Assembly (NCBI RefSeq): GCF_030864005.1 | Contig: NZ_CP132976.1 | Span: 5,084,001 to 5,148,000 of the forward strand | Length of the DNA: 64,000 nucleotides | Reading direction: 5' to 3' | Source: Achromobacter seleniivolatilans | GTDB lineage: Bacteria > Pseudomonadota > Gammaproteobacteria > Burkholderiales > Burkholderiaceae_B | Shown: positions 17,564 through 25,358 of the stretch, piece by piece | Numbering within the stretch: position 1 is the first letter of the stretch | Layout: every line of letters begins with the position of its first letter | The notes under the pieces: model-generated | Told to the model about the DNA's origin: nothing | What the model saw: the letters and a program-made list of their open reading frames with translations, nothing else | Database searches by the model: none | Translations under genes and position numbers: made by a program

Positions 17564-17899
17564 ATGAATGCTCCTCTTACCGAGTGCGAAGCCGCCGTCC
17601 TGCGTGAGTCTGCGGCGCAGGCCTGCGCGTTGCTCAAGGCGCTGGCCAACGAAGACCGCCTGCTGCTGCTGTGCCAACTGGTCCAAAAGGAATGCAACGT
17701 CAGTGAGCTGGAATCCCTGACCGGTATCCGCCAGCCGACCTTGTCTCAGCAACTGGGCGTGTTGCGCGACGAAGGGGTGGTCAGCACCCGGCGCGCCGGC
17801 AAGTACGTCTACTACCAGATGGCAAGCTTTGAGGTCAGCCAAGTCATGAAAACGCTATCCAGTTTGTACTGCGGCCGCGCGTTGGAGTCACTCAAGTGA
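17564..17899 (+). CDS. bigR: BigR/SqrR-like ArsR-family persulfide-sensing repressor
   Basis: A 111-residue winged-helix ArsR-family protein (HTH around CNVSELESLTGIRQPTLSQQL, wing around RRAGKYVYYQM). It lacks the usual ArsR metal site but has one Cys in helix 2 (RLLLLCQL) and one near the end (SLYCGRA), the pair that forms a disulfide or tetrasulfide in BigR and SqrR when persulfide is present. It should repress blh and its own operon until sulfide appears. The ATG at 17564 gives the family length; a TTG six codons earlier is possible. The stop overlaps the next start (GTGA). Confidence 0.85.
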   Translation: MNAPLTECEAAVLRESAAQACALLKALANEDRLLLLCQLVQKECNVSELESLTGIRQPTLSQQLGVLRDEGVVSTRRAGKYVYYQMASFEVSQVMKTLSSLYCGRALESLK

Positions 17900-18327
17900 C
17901 TGTGGACTGGTCCGCCTTCACTCCGGCAAATGGCGCTGCGGGCGGATTACTGATTGGCGCTGCTGCCGTTTTGCTGATGCTCGGTGCAGGACGCATCGCT
18001 GGCATCAGCGGCATTCTGGGAGGCCTGCTGCCGCCTGAGCGCGGCAGCAGATGGCGGCTCGCCTTTCTGCTTGGGCTGTGCGTGTCACCGTGGTTGTACA
18101 CGCTGGGGGCGGCGCTACCCGCCATGGTCGTAGAAGCCGGTACTGGGCGACTGATTTTGGCCGGTCTGCTGGTGGGGGCCGGCACGCGTTTTGCCTCGGG
18201 CTGCACCAGCGGTCATGGCGTGTGCGGCCTGTCGCGCGGATCACGCCGGTCCTTTGTTGCCACCGCAATCTTCATGGCAGCGGGCTTTGCCATGGTTTAT
18301 GTCTTGCGGCATCTGGTGGGGGGCTGA
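17896..18327 (+). CDS. YeeE/YedE half-transporter, first subunit (PmpA-like)
   Basis: A 143-residue membrane protein with about four hydrophobic segments and the family signature GTRFASGCTSGHGVCGLSRGS, in which the Cys is central to sulfur transport in YeeE proteins. The GTG start overlaps the bigR stop by 4 bases. With the next gene it makes up a two-part YeeE/YedE transporter, thought to move thiosulfate or another reduced sulfur species across the inner membrane. Linkage to blh and bigR supports a sulfur role. Confidence 0.85.
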   Translation: MTVDWSAFTPANGAAGGLLIGAAAVLLMLGAGRIAGISGILGGLLPPERGSRWRLAFLLGLCVSPWLYTLGAALPAMVVEAGTGRLILAGLLVGAGTRFASGCTSGHGVCGLSRGSRRSFVATAIFMAAGFAMVYVLRHLVGG

Positions 18328-18328
18328 C

Positions 18329-18748
18329 ATGGCTGCCTTGATCGCCTTGGTTTCCGGCGTGGTTTTCGGGCTGGGCCTGATCGTGTCGGGCATGGCCAAC
18401 CCTGCCAAGGTTTTGGGTTTTCTGGATATTGCGGGCGCCTGGGACCCGTCGCTGATCTTTGTGATGGGGGGAGCGGTGCTGGTCACGGCGGCGGGTTTTG
18501 CCGTCTTGCGCCGCCGCCACGCCAGCTTGTCTGGCGAACCAATGCGCTGGCCTGTCGCCAGCCGCATCGATGCGCGCCTGGCGACAGGCAGCCTGGCTTT
18601 TGGCGCGGGCTGGGGGCTGGCGGGTTTTTGCCCGGGGCCAGCGCTGGTGGCCGCCGCCGCCGGCGTGCCCCAAGCGTTGATATTTGTGGCCGCCATGATT
18701 GCCGGCATGGCGCTGTTTTCCGCGTTCGAATATCTCAAACGCGGCTAG
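18329..18748 (+). CDS. YeeE/YedE half-transporter, second subunit (PmpB-like, DUF6691)
   Basis: A 139-residue membrane protein with about four hydrophobic segments and the second YeeE signature GWGLAGFCPGPAL, again with the conserved Cys. The ATG lies one base after the TGA of the first half, so the two are coupled. Together they have the two Cys motifs that single-chain YeeE proteins carry. It ends the bigR operon; a short GC-rich hairpin follows. Confidence 0.85.
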   Translation: MAALIALVSGVVFGLGLIVSGMANPAKVLGFLDIAGAWDPSLIFVMGGAVLVTAAGFAVLRRRHASLSGEPMRWPVASRIDARLATGSLAFGAGWGLAGFCPGPALVAAAAGVPQALIFVAAMIAGMALFSAFEYLKRG

Positions 18749-18766
18749 CGGGGCGCAGAGAACCCG

Positions 18767-18786
18767 GCGGCCAGTGAGCGGGCCGC
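18767..18786. terminator. Weak hairpin between convergent operons
   Basis: GCGGCC and GGCCGC form a 6-bp stem with an 8-base loop between the bigR operon and the convergent ligase operon. No T tract; low confidence. Confidence 0.3.
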
Positions 18787-18790
18787 AGCG

Positions 18791-20059
18791 TTACTCGTAA
18801 GTGCGCACGTCGTCGATCACCTTGCCATCGTTAGGCAGGCCATCGGCATCGATCCATTCCACGTCGCTGCGCAACTTGGTCACGTCGCGTACGGATTCGG
18901 CGATGCGGTTGCCGAGCTCTTCGCTGCGCACCCGCGCCTCTACCTTCAGCACCATGCGGTCGGACCCGGTGCTGCCACTGATGACCAGGCGCGCACGCAG
19001 GATTTCTGGATGGCGCCGCACCACATCCGCTACCTGTGACGGATGGACGAACATGCCGCGTACCTTGGTGGTCTGATCCGCCCGGCCCATCCAGCCTTTG
19101 ATGCGCGTGTTGGTGCGTCCGCAAGGCGAGATGCCTGGCATGACGGCCGACAGGTCGCCGGTGCCAAAGCGCACCAGCGGGTAATCCGGATTCAGCGTGG
19201 TTACGACGACTTCGCCAACCACGCCGTCGGGCACGGGTTCTCCCGTGCCGGGCCGCACGATTTCAACGATGATGTCTTCACCCAGAACCAATCCTTGCCG
19301 CGCTGGCGTTTCGAACGCGATCATGCCCAGGTCGGCGCTGCCGTAAGCCTGATAGCCTTCAATGCCGCGCGCTGCCAGCCAGTCGCGCAGCGACGGCGGA
19401 AAGGCTTCGCCGGATACGAGTGCGCGCTGGAGCGACCCCAGCTTGACGCCCAATTCATCCGACTTTTCCAGAATGATCTTCAGAAAACTCGGGGTGCCTG
19501 TGTAGCCGCTGGGAGCCAGGTCGGCAATGGCGCGCACTTGCTGTTCGGTCTGCCCCGTGCCGCCGGGAAACACGGTGCAGCCGACGGCGTGGGCCGCCGT
19601 TTCCATCATGGAACCTGCGGGCGTGAAGTGATAGGAAAAGCAGTTGTACGCCAACTCGCCCGCGCGAAAACCTGCGGCATAAAGCGCGCGTGCAAAGCGC
19701 CAGTAATCCGAGCGGGCGCTTTCCGGTTCGTAGATGGGGCCGGGCGAGGCGAAGACGCGCATCGCTTCGCCCCAACCAATGGCGGAGAAGCCGCCAAAGG
19801 CTTTTTCCGGGCCTGCGGGCGCAGCGCTGTCGTCGCGGCTGTGTTGCTGGCGTTCCAGCAGTTCATGCTTACGCAGCACCGGCAGGCGGGCCAGAGCCTC
19901 CCGCGTAGTGATGGTGGCGGGGTCGATGCCGCGCAATTGCTCGGCGATGGCCGGTGCGCGGGCAATGGCGCGGGTGATGGCGCCAGGCAAGGCGGCCATC
20001 AGCTCGCGCTCGCGTTGCTCGGGCGCTCGGGTTTCCAGGACATCGAAAAACTCGGACAT
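18791..20059 (-). CDS. Phenylacetate-CoA ligase family protein (PaaK-like)
   Basis: A 422-residue adenylate-forming enzyme of the PaaK type, activating a carboxylic acid to its CoA thioester with ATP. Family blocks are seen: YTGTPSFLKIILEK, YQAYGSADLGMIAFE, TGDLSAV, and the C-terminal lysine region near LPNDGKVIDD. The AMP-binding loop near residues 90-100 is poorly conserved compared with true PaaK, so the substrate may differ from phenylacetate. It is the last gene of a minus-strand operon with an ABC importer and a second CoA ligase. The start at 20059 follows GAGGG and fits the family. Confidence 0.8.
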   Translation of the reverse strand: MSEFFDVLETRAPEQRERELMAALPGAITRAIARAPAIAEQLRGIDPATITTREALARLPVLRKHELLERQQHSRDDSAAPAGPEKAFGGFSAIGWGEAMRVFASPGPIYEPESARSDYWRFARALYAAGFRAGELAYNCFSYHFTPAGSMMETAAHAVGCTVFPGGTGQTEQQVRAIADLAPSGYTGTPSFLKIILEKSDELGVKLGSLQRALVSGEAFPPSLRDWLAARGIEGYQAYGSADLGMIAFETPARQGLVLGEDIIVEIVRPGTGEPVPDGVVGEVVVTTLNPDYPLVRFGTGDLSAVMPGISPCGRTNTRIKGWMGRADQTTKVRGMFVHPSQVADVVRRHPEILRARLVISGSTGSDRMVLKVEARVRSEELGNRIAESVRDVTKLRSDVEWIDADGLPNDGKVIDDVRTYE

Positions 20060-20141
20060 GGGATCGCACCCTCTCGTGTGCCGTACTGCGGTGTCGTTGC
20101 CGGCGGCCTGCCGGTCCACACCGGCGCCGCCAATCCAGGGA

Positions 20142-20996
20142 TCAGGCCAGCCAGCGTTTGCGGCGGCGGTAGAACTTGTTGTCTCGGAAGCTCTTGCGTT
20201 CGCCGCTGGAAATGCCCAGATAGAACTCCTTCACATCTTCGTTCTGGGCAAGGTCCTGCGCGGCGCCGTCCATCATCACGCGGCCGTTCTCCAGGATGTA
20301 GCCGTAGTCCGCATACCGCAACGCGATGTTGGTGTTCTGTTCGGCCAGCAGAAAGCTCACGCCTTCGCGCTGGTTCAGATCGCGCACGATCTCAAAAATT
20401 TCCTCAACGATCTGCGGGGCCAGGCCCATGGATGGTTCATCCAGCAGGATCATGTTCGGATTTGCCATCAGCGCACGGCCAATGGCGGTCATTTGTTGTT
20501 CGCCGCCCGACGTGTAGCCGGACTGGCTGCTGCGGCGTTGCTTGAGCCGCGGAAAGTACTGATACACGCGTTCCAGCGCGGCAGACGTTTCGCCACGGCT
20601 GATGTTGCGCGTGTAGGCGCCGGTCAGCAGGTTTTCTTCGATGGTCAGGTGGGCAAAGCAATGCCGCCCCTCCATGACCTGCACGACGCCGCGCTTGACC
20701 AGTTCGGCCGGCGACAGCCTTTCAATGCGCTGGTCCCGGTATTGGATATAGCCTTTGGTGACGTCGCCGCGTTCGCCTTTGAGCAGGTTCGAGATGGCGC
20801 GCAGGGTCGTGGTCTTGCCGGCGCCATTGGCGCCCAGCAGGGCTACGATCTTGCCTTCAGGCACTTGCAGGGACACGCCCTTGAGCACCAGGATCACGTG
20901 GTTATAGATCACCTCGATGCCGTTGACATCAAGCAGCACCTTGGGCGCTTGGGGCGGCAAAGAAGAGGTGTTGGCAGCGGTAGTTGCAACGGTCAT
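20142..20996 (-). CDS. Branched-chain-type ABC transporter ATPase, LivF-like
   Basis: A 284-residue ABC ATPase with Walker A GANGAGKTT, signature SGGEQQM and Walker B MILLDEPSMG. Its closest type is LivF, one of the two ATPases of hydrophobic amino-acid (HAAT) importers. It has an N-terminal extension of about 20 residues and a basic C-terminal tail (YRRRKRW) longer than E. coli LivF. It lies between the ligase and the binding-protein gene in one operon and should pair with the LivG-like ATPase at 24556-25353. Confidence 0.88.
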   Translation of the reverse strand: MTVATTAANTSSLPPQAPKVLLDVNGIEVIYNHVILVLKGVSLQVPEGKIVALLGANGAGKTTTLRAISNLLKGERGDVTKGYIQYRDQRIERLSPAELVKRGVVQVMEGRHCFAHLTIEENLLTGAYTRNISRGETSAALERVYQYFPRLKQRRSSQSGYTSGGEQQMTAIGRALMANPNMILLDEPSMGLAPQIVEEIFEIVRDLNQREGVSFLLAEQNTNIALRYADYGYILENGRVMMDGAAQDLAQNEDVKEFYLGISSGERKSFRDNKFYRRRKRWLA

Positions 20997-21058
20997 GACG
21001 ATTCCAGCGGCGTGGTGGCGGGGCCGGCCCCCGTTCGGGCGCCGGCCGCCGGTTCACA

Positions 21059-22393
21059 TCAGTTCTCGCAAGTGCGGGGCGTGATGTTCTTTTCCTTGGC
21101 GTACTTGGCCGCGGCTTCCTTGACCATCGGGTCCAGGATCGTCTTGTCGGCCTGGTACCAGTCGGACGCTACCTTGAACTTGGCGCCATCCCACTGCACG
21201 ATGCGGGCCCAGTCGTCGCCCTTGTGGTTGCTGCACGAGGTCTTGACCGGACGCATGATCTGGCCAAAGCCCAGCTTGTCCAGCTTCTCTTGCGTGAGGT
21301 TCAGGTTTTCGAAGCCCCACCGCACCTGCTCGGGCGTCAAAGCCTTGCCCTTGCCGTACTTCTCTTGCGCGGTGCGGATCGCTTCCACTTGCAGCATGGA
21401 AATCATCATGCCGCGCGTGTGAGCGATGGTGCCCAGTGTGGTCTTGCCGGACTTGTCGGAACCCTGGCCCTTGTCGTAGACGAACTTCTTCAGGTCGTCA
21501 TAGACCTTGTCGTGTTCGGCGCCGCTGTTGTGCACGGTGATCGCGTTGTAGCCCTTGGCGACGTCACCCAGGTCTTTGACGTCGCCTTCCGAACCTGCCC
21601 ACCAGATGGCGTACATCTTGTCGCGCGGAAAGCCGCTGGCCTGCGCTTCGCGGATGGCGGTCGGGGTCATGATGCCCGCGCTCCACAGCAGCACATAGGC
21701 GGGACGCGCCTGACGGATCTGCAACCAGGTGGACTTCTGTTCCACGCCGGGGGCGGTGACCGGGTAGAGCACCAGTTCGAAACCTTCTTTGGCCGCGCGC
21801 TTTTGCAGCAGCGGGATCGGTTCCTTGCCGTATGGCGAGTCGTGATAGACCAGGGCGATCTTCTTGCCCTTGAGCTTATCCATGCCGCCTTCTTTCTTGG
21901 CGATGTCCTGGATCATCACGTCGGCCGCGGTCCAGTAGGTACCCAGCAGCGGGAAGTTCCACTCGAACACGCTGCCATCCACCGACTGCGAAAGACCGTA
22001 GCCCATCGTTTCGACGGGAACCTTGTCGAGCATGGCCTTGTCGCTGACGGCAAACGTGATGCCCGTGGATTGGGTGTCAAAACCCGACGCGCCGGTGCCC
22101 TTGCCCTTCAAGCGTTCATAGCATTCCACGCCGCGGTCGGTGGCGTAGGCGGTTTCACATTCTTCGTACGTGATCTTGACGCCGTTGACGCCGCCGTCGC
22201 GTTCGTTGACCAGCTTCAGGTAATCCAGCTTGCCGTCGGCCCAGGGAATGCCCAAGGGGGCGAACGACCCGGTGCGATACACCAGCAACGGAACGAACTG
22301 CTCTTCCGCCGCCATTGCCGGCGTGGCCACGGCGCTTACGGCGCCGGCTGCGGCCACCAGGGCTGCCGCCAACTTCAGGTTAAGACGCTTCAT
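21059..22393 (-). CDS. ABC transporter periplasmic substrate-binding protein (HAAT family)
   Basis: A 444-residue exported binding protein with a signal peptide ending near TPAMA. It is longer than LivK (about 370) and belongs to the large HAAT type-I binding-protein group found next to CoA-ligase genes. Two ATGs are adjacent; 22393 is preferred because GGAGGT then lies at proper spacing, while it nearly touches the first ATG. It should deliver a small carboxylate to the permeases encoded upstream. Which one cannot be read from sequence. Confidence 0.85.
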   Translation of the reverse strand: MKRLNLKLAAALVAAAGAVSAVATPAMAAEEQFVPLLVYRTGSFAPLGIPWADGKLDYLKLVNERDGGVNGVKITYEECETAYATDRGVECYERLKGKGTGASGFDTQSTGITFAVSDKAMLDKVPVETMGYGLSQSVDGSVFEWNFPLLGTYWTAADVMIQDIAKKEGGMDKLKGKKIALVYHDSPYGKEPIPLLQKRAAKEGFELVLYPVTAPGVEQKSTWLQIRQARPAYVLLWSAGIMTPTAIREAQASGFPRDKMYAIWWAGSEGDVKDLGDVAKGYNAITVHNSGAEHDKVYDDLKKFVYDKGQGSDKSGKTTLGTIAHTRGMMISMLQVEAIRTAQEKYGKGKALTPEQVRWGFENLNLTQEKLDKLGFGQIMRPVKTSCSNHKGDDWARIVQWDGAKFKVASDWYQADKTILDPMVKEAAAKYAKEKNITPRTCEN

Positions 22394-22476
22394 CTCCATT
22401 TACCTCCTGCGTGGTGCTTGGGTCAGTAACCCTGGGACACCGGGATTGGCCCGGTCTTGAGCCGGGTATTCAGGAT

Positions 22477-22506
22477 GTGGGCCGGGCGGTTATGCCGCCT
22501 GGCCCG
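22477..22506. other. Intercistronic hairpin between livM-like and binding-protein genes
   Basis: A 13-pair stem (two G-T pairs on the plus strand) with its arms around TTAT lies in the 130-base gap. Such hairpins often protect mRNA ends and help raise binding-protein levels; here that is only an inference. Confidence 0.35.
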
Positions 22507-22523
22507 CAGAAATCAATGCGAAA

Positions 22524-23588
22524 TCAGTGCGGGAACGGCCATATGCGCAGCTTCTCTTTGCCGATGCTCCACAGCCGGGCCAGTCCATGCGGTTCTGCGA
22601 TCAGGAAGAACACGATCAGCGCGCCGAACACCATGTGTTCGATGTGCGCCGCGGTGTCCACCGAAAGCGGCAGGCCCAGCATGTGCGGAATATTGGAAAG
22701 CGCCACCGGAACCAGCACGATGAACGCCGCGCCGAAAAAGCTGCCAATGATGGAGCCCAGGCCGCCGATGATCACCATGAACAAGAGCTGGAAGGATCGC
22801 GTCAGGTCGAATGCCAGCGGCTCCCACGAACCCAGGTGGATATAGCCCCACAACGCGCCCGCGACGCCGACAATGAAAGAGCTGACCGCAAAGGCTGTGA
22901 GCTTGGCGTACATGGGGCGGATGCCGATGACGGAGGCGGCCACGTCCATATCGCGGATGGCCATCCATTGCCGGCCGATCGCGCCGCGCACCAGGTTCTT
23001 GGCCAACAGGCTGAAGATCACCACCAGAATCAGCACGAACAGATACTTTTCCAGCGCGGACTGCACCGGCAGGCCGAAGGCGGTCAACGGCGGCACCGAC
23101 ACGTTGCCCGACGACGAGTAGTTGGTGAAGAAAGGAATGCGCAGAAATGCCCAATCCACAAAGAACTGCGCTGCCAGCGTCGCCACCGCTAAATACAGAC
23201 CGCGGATACGCAAGCTGGGAATGCCGAAGATCACGCCAACGATGGTGGCAAAGAAGCCGCCCAGCAAAATCTGAACGACCAGCGGCATGCCCGGAAAGCG
23301 CACGCCAAAGTTCCATGCCGCATAGGCGCCCACCGCCATGAAGGCGCCGGTGCCAAGCGAGATCTGGCCGCAGTAGCCCACCAGAATATTCAGGCCCACG
23401 GCGGCCAGCGCCAGGATCAGGAAGGGAATCAGAATGGCGCGCAGCAGATAGTCGGACGAGAGCGCCGGGATGGCGATGAACGCCACCGCCAGCAGCAGCC
23501 AGATAAAGATGCGGTCCTGGCGGATCGGAAAGATCTGCTGGTCGGCGCGGTAGCTGGTCTTGAATTGGCCGTTTTCGCGGTAGAACAT
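22524..23588 (-). CDS. Branched-chain-type ABC transporter permease, LivM-like
   Basis: A 354-residue inner-membrane permease with about nine hydrophobic segments. The LivM hallmark is visible (NILVGYCGQISLGTGAFMAVGAY, then IRGLYLAVATLAAQFF). It pairs with the LivH-like permease encoded 26 bases upstream to form the channel of the importer. An unusual feature is the long hydrophilic N terminus (about 25 residues) before the first membrane segment. It belongs to the seven-gene operon running from 27335 down to 18791. Confidence 0.9.
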   Translation of the reverse strand: MFYRENGQFKTSYRADQQIFPIRQDRIFIWLLLAVAFIAIPALSSDYLLRAILIPFLILALAAVGLNILVGYCGQISLGTGAFMAVGAYAAWNFGVRFPGMPLVVQILLGGFFATIVGVIFGIPSLRIRGLYLAVATLAAQFFVDWAFLRIPFFTNYSSSGNVSVPPLTAFGLPVQSALEKYLFVLILVVIFSLLAKNLVRGAIGRQWMAIRDMDVAASVIGIRPMYAKLTAFAVSSFIVGVAGALWGYIHLGSWEPLAFDLTRSFQLLFMVIIGGLGSIIGSFFGAAFIVLVPVALSNIPHMLGLPLSVDTAAHIEHMVFGALIVFFLIAEPHGLARLWSIGKEKLRIWPFPH

Positions 23589-23614
23589 GTTTTTATCCTA
23601 GAGGGCCTGGCCGT

Positions 23615-24544
23615 TTACACGCGGTCGATGATTTTCTCGCCGAACAGCCCTTGCGGACGGAACAGCAGGAATACCAGCGCCAGCACATAGGCAAACCAGA
23701 TTTCGATACCGCCGCCCACGAGCGACCCCAGGTAGACCTCAGACAGTTTTTCTCCCACGCCGATAATCAGGCCGCCAAGAATGGCACCCGGCACCGAAGT
23801 CAGGCCGCCCAGAATCACCACCGGCAAGGCCCGCAACGCAGCCGTAGACAGTGTGAATTGCACACCGAACTTCGAGCCCCAGATAATCCCTGCCACCAAC
23901 GCCACCAAGCCTGCCACGCACCACACGATCACCCAGATGCGGTTCAGCGGAATGCCGATGGACTGCGCGGCCTGGTGATCGTCTGCCACCGCGCGCAGAG
24001 CGCGGCCGGTCGAGGTGTACTGAAAGAAGATCGCCAGCGCTGCCACCAGCAACGCGGCGATGACGGCTGCCGTCAGGTCTTCCAGGTTGATCAGCAAGCC
24101 TCCCTCAAACACGGAGTCCAGGATCATCAGCGGATCTTTGGGCATGCCCACGTTGATGGAATACACCGAGCTGCCAAACGTGATCTGGCCCAGGCCATCC
24201 AGGAAGTAGCTGATGCCCAGCGTAGCCATCAGCAGCGTGGTGGCTTCCTGGTTGACCAGGTGGCGCAACACGAAACGCTCAATGGCGACAGCCAGCAAGA
24301 ACATCACAATGGCCGCGACGATAAACGCCAGCACGTTGGCCAGGATCATGTTGTCAAAGCCCAGCCACCGCGGTATCCATTCCGAGAAGCGCGCCATGGC
24401 CAGCGCGGCAACCAGCACCATGGCGCCTTGCGCAAAGTTGAAGACGCCAGATGCCTTGAAGATCAGCACAAAGCCCAGGCCGATCAGCGCATACATCATG
24501 CCGCTCATCAGGCCGCCCAAGAAGGTCTCTAGAAAAAATCCCAT
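23615..24544 (-). CDS. Branched-chain-type ABC transporter permease, LivH-like
   Basis: A 309-residue permease with about eight membrane segments. LivH-type motifs are visible: GLGFVLIFKASGVFNFAQGAMV near the N terminus and the cytoplasmic loop AVADDHQAAQSIGIPLNRIW that contacts the ATPases. It lies 11 bases after the LivG-like gene and 26 bases before the LivM-like gene, all on the minus strand, so one operon is clear. Confidence 0.9.
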   Translation of the reverse strand: MGFFLETFLGGLMSGMMYALIGLGFVLIFKASGVFNFAQGAMVLVAALAMARFSEWIPRWLGFDNMILANVLAFIVAAIVMFLLAVAIERFVLRHLVNQEATTLLMATLGISYFLDGLGQITFGSSVYSINVGMPKDPLMILDSVFEGGLLINLEDLTAAVIAALLVAALAIFFQYTSTGRALRAVADDHQAAQSIGIPLNRIWVIVWCVAGLVALVAGIIWGSKFGVQFTLSTAALRALPVVILGGLTSVPGAILGGLIIGVGEKLSEVYLGSLVGGGIEIWFAYVLALVFLLFRPQGLFGEKIIDRV

Positions 24545-24555
24545 GTCTGTTCGCC

Positions 24556-25353
24556 TTAGTGCGAGACGCCGAGGTAAGCGCGGATCACGTCTTCGTTTGC
24601 GCGGACTTCATCCGGCTTGCCGTCGCCGATCTTCTTGCCGTAGTCCAGCACCACCACGCGGTCGGAGATATCCATGACCACGCCCATGTCGTGCTCGATC
24701 AGCACGATGGTCGTGCCGAATTCGTCATTCACATCCAGAATGAAGCGGCTCATGTCCTGCTTTTCTTCGATGTTCATGCCTGCCATCGGTTCGTCCAACA
24801 GCAGCAGGCGGGGCTCCATCGCCAGCGCACGGCCCAAGTCCACGCGCTTTTGCAGGCCGTAGGGCAAGCGGCCTACCGGCGTCTTGCGGTACGCCTGAAT
24901 TTCCAGGAAGTCGACGATGTTCTCGACAAACTCGCGATGCTTGATCTCTTCGCGCTCGGCAGGCCCCAGCCGGAATGCCTGCGCCAGCAAGCCGCATTTC
25001 ATGCGCAGGTTGCGGCCGGTCATGATGTTGTCCAGCACGCTCATGCCCTTGAACAGCGCCAGGTTCTGGAACGTGCGCGCAATGCCCATTTCGGCCGCGC
25101 GGCGCGGGTTCATCTTGGAAAAGCGTTCGCCGCGAAACTCAATGCTTCCTTGCTGCGGCGTGTAGACGCCGTTGATGACGTTCAGCATCGAGCTCTTGCC
25201 CGCGCCGTTCGGACCGATGATCGCGCGGATCTCGTGTTCACGCACATTGAACGAAATATCCGTCAGCGCTTTGACGCCGCCAAAGGACAGGGAAATGTTC
25301 TGCATATCCAGCATGACGTCGCCGATACGCTGGTCGCGGTCGTTGTTGCTCAT
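24556..25353 (-). CDS. Branched-chain-type ABC transporter ATPase, LivG-like
   Basis: A 265-residue ATPase with Walker A GPNGAGKSS, a LivG-type Q-loop (ARTFQNLALF), signature region LPYGLQKRVDLGRAL and Walker B LLLLDEPMAGMN. The C-terminal part IRAYLGVSH is typical of LivG. The signature LPYG replaces the usual LSGG, as is normal in this subfamily. It starts 5 bases after the acyl-CoA ligase stop, so translation is probably coupled. Confidence 0.9.
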   Translation of the reverse strand: MSNNDRDQRIGDVMLDMQNISLSFGGVKALTDISFNVREHEIRAIIGPNGAGKSSMLNVINGVYTPQQGSIEFRGERFSKMNPRRAAEMGIARTFQNLALFKGMSVLDNIMTGRNLRMKCGLLAQAFRLGPAEREEIKHREFVENIVDFLEIQAYRKTPVGRLPYGLQKRVDLGRALAMEPRLLLLDEPMAGMNIEEKQDMSRFILDVNDEFGTTIVLIEHDMGVVMDISDRVVVLDYGKKIGDGKPDEVRANEDVIRAYLGVSH

Positions 25354-25358
25354 GATCT

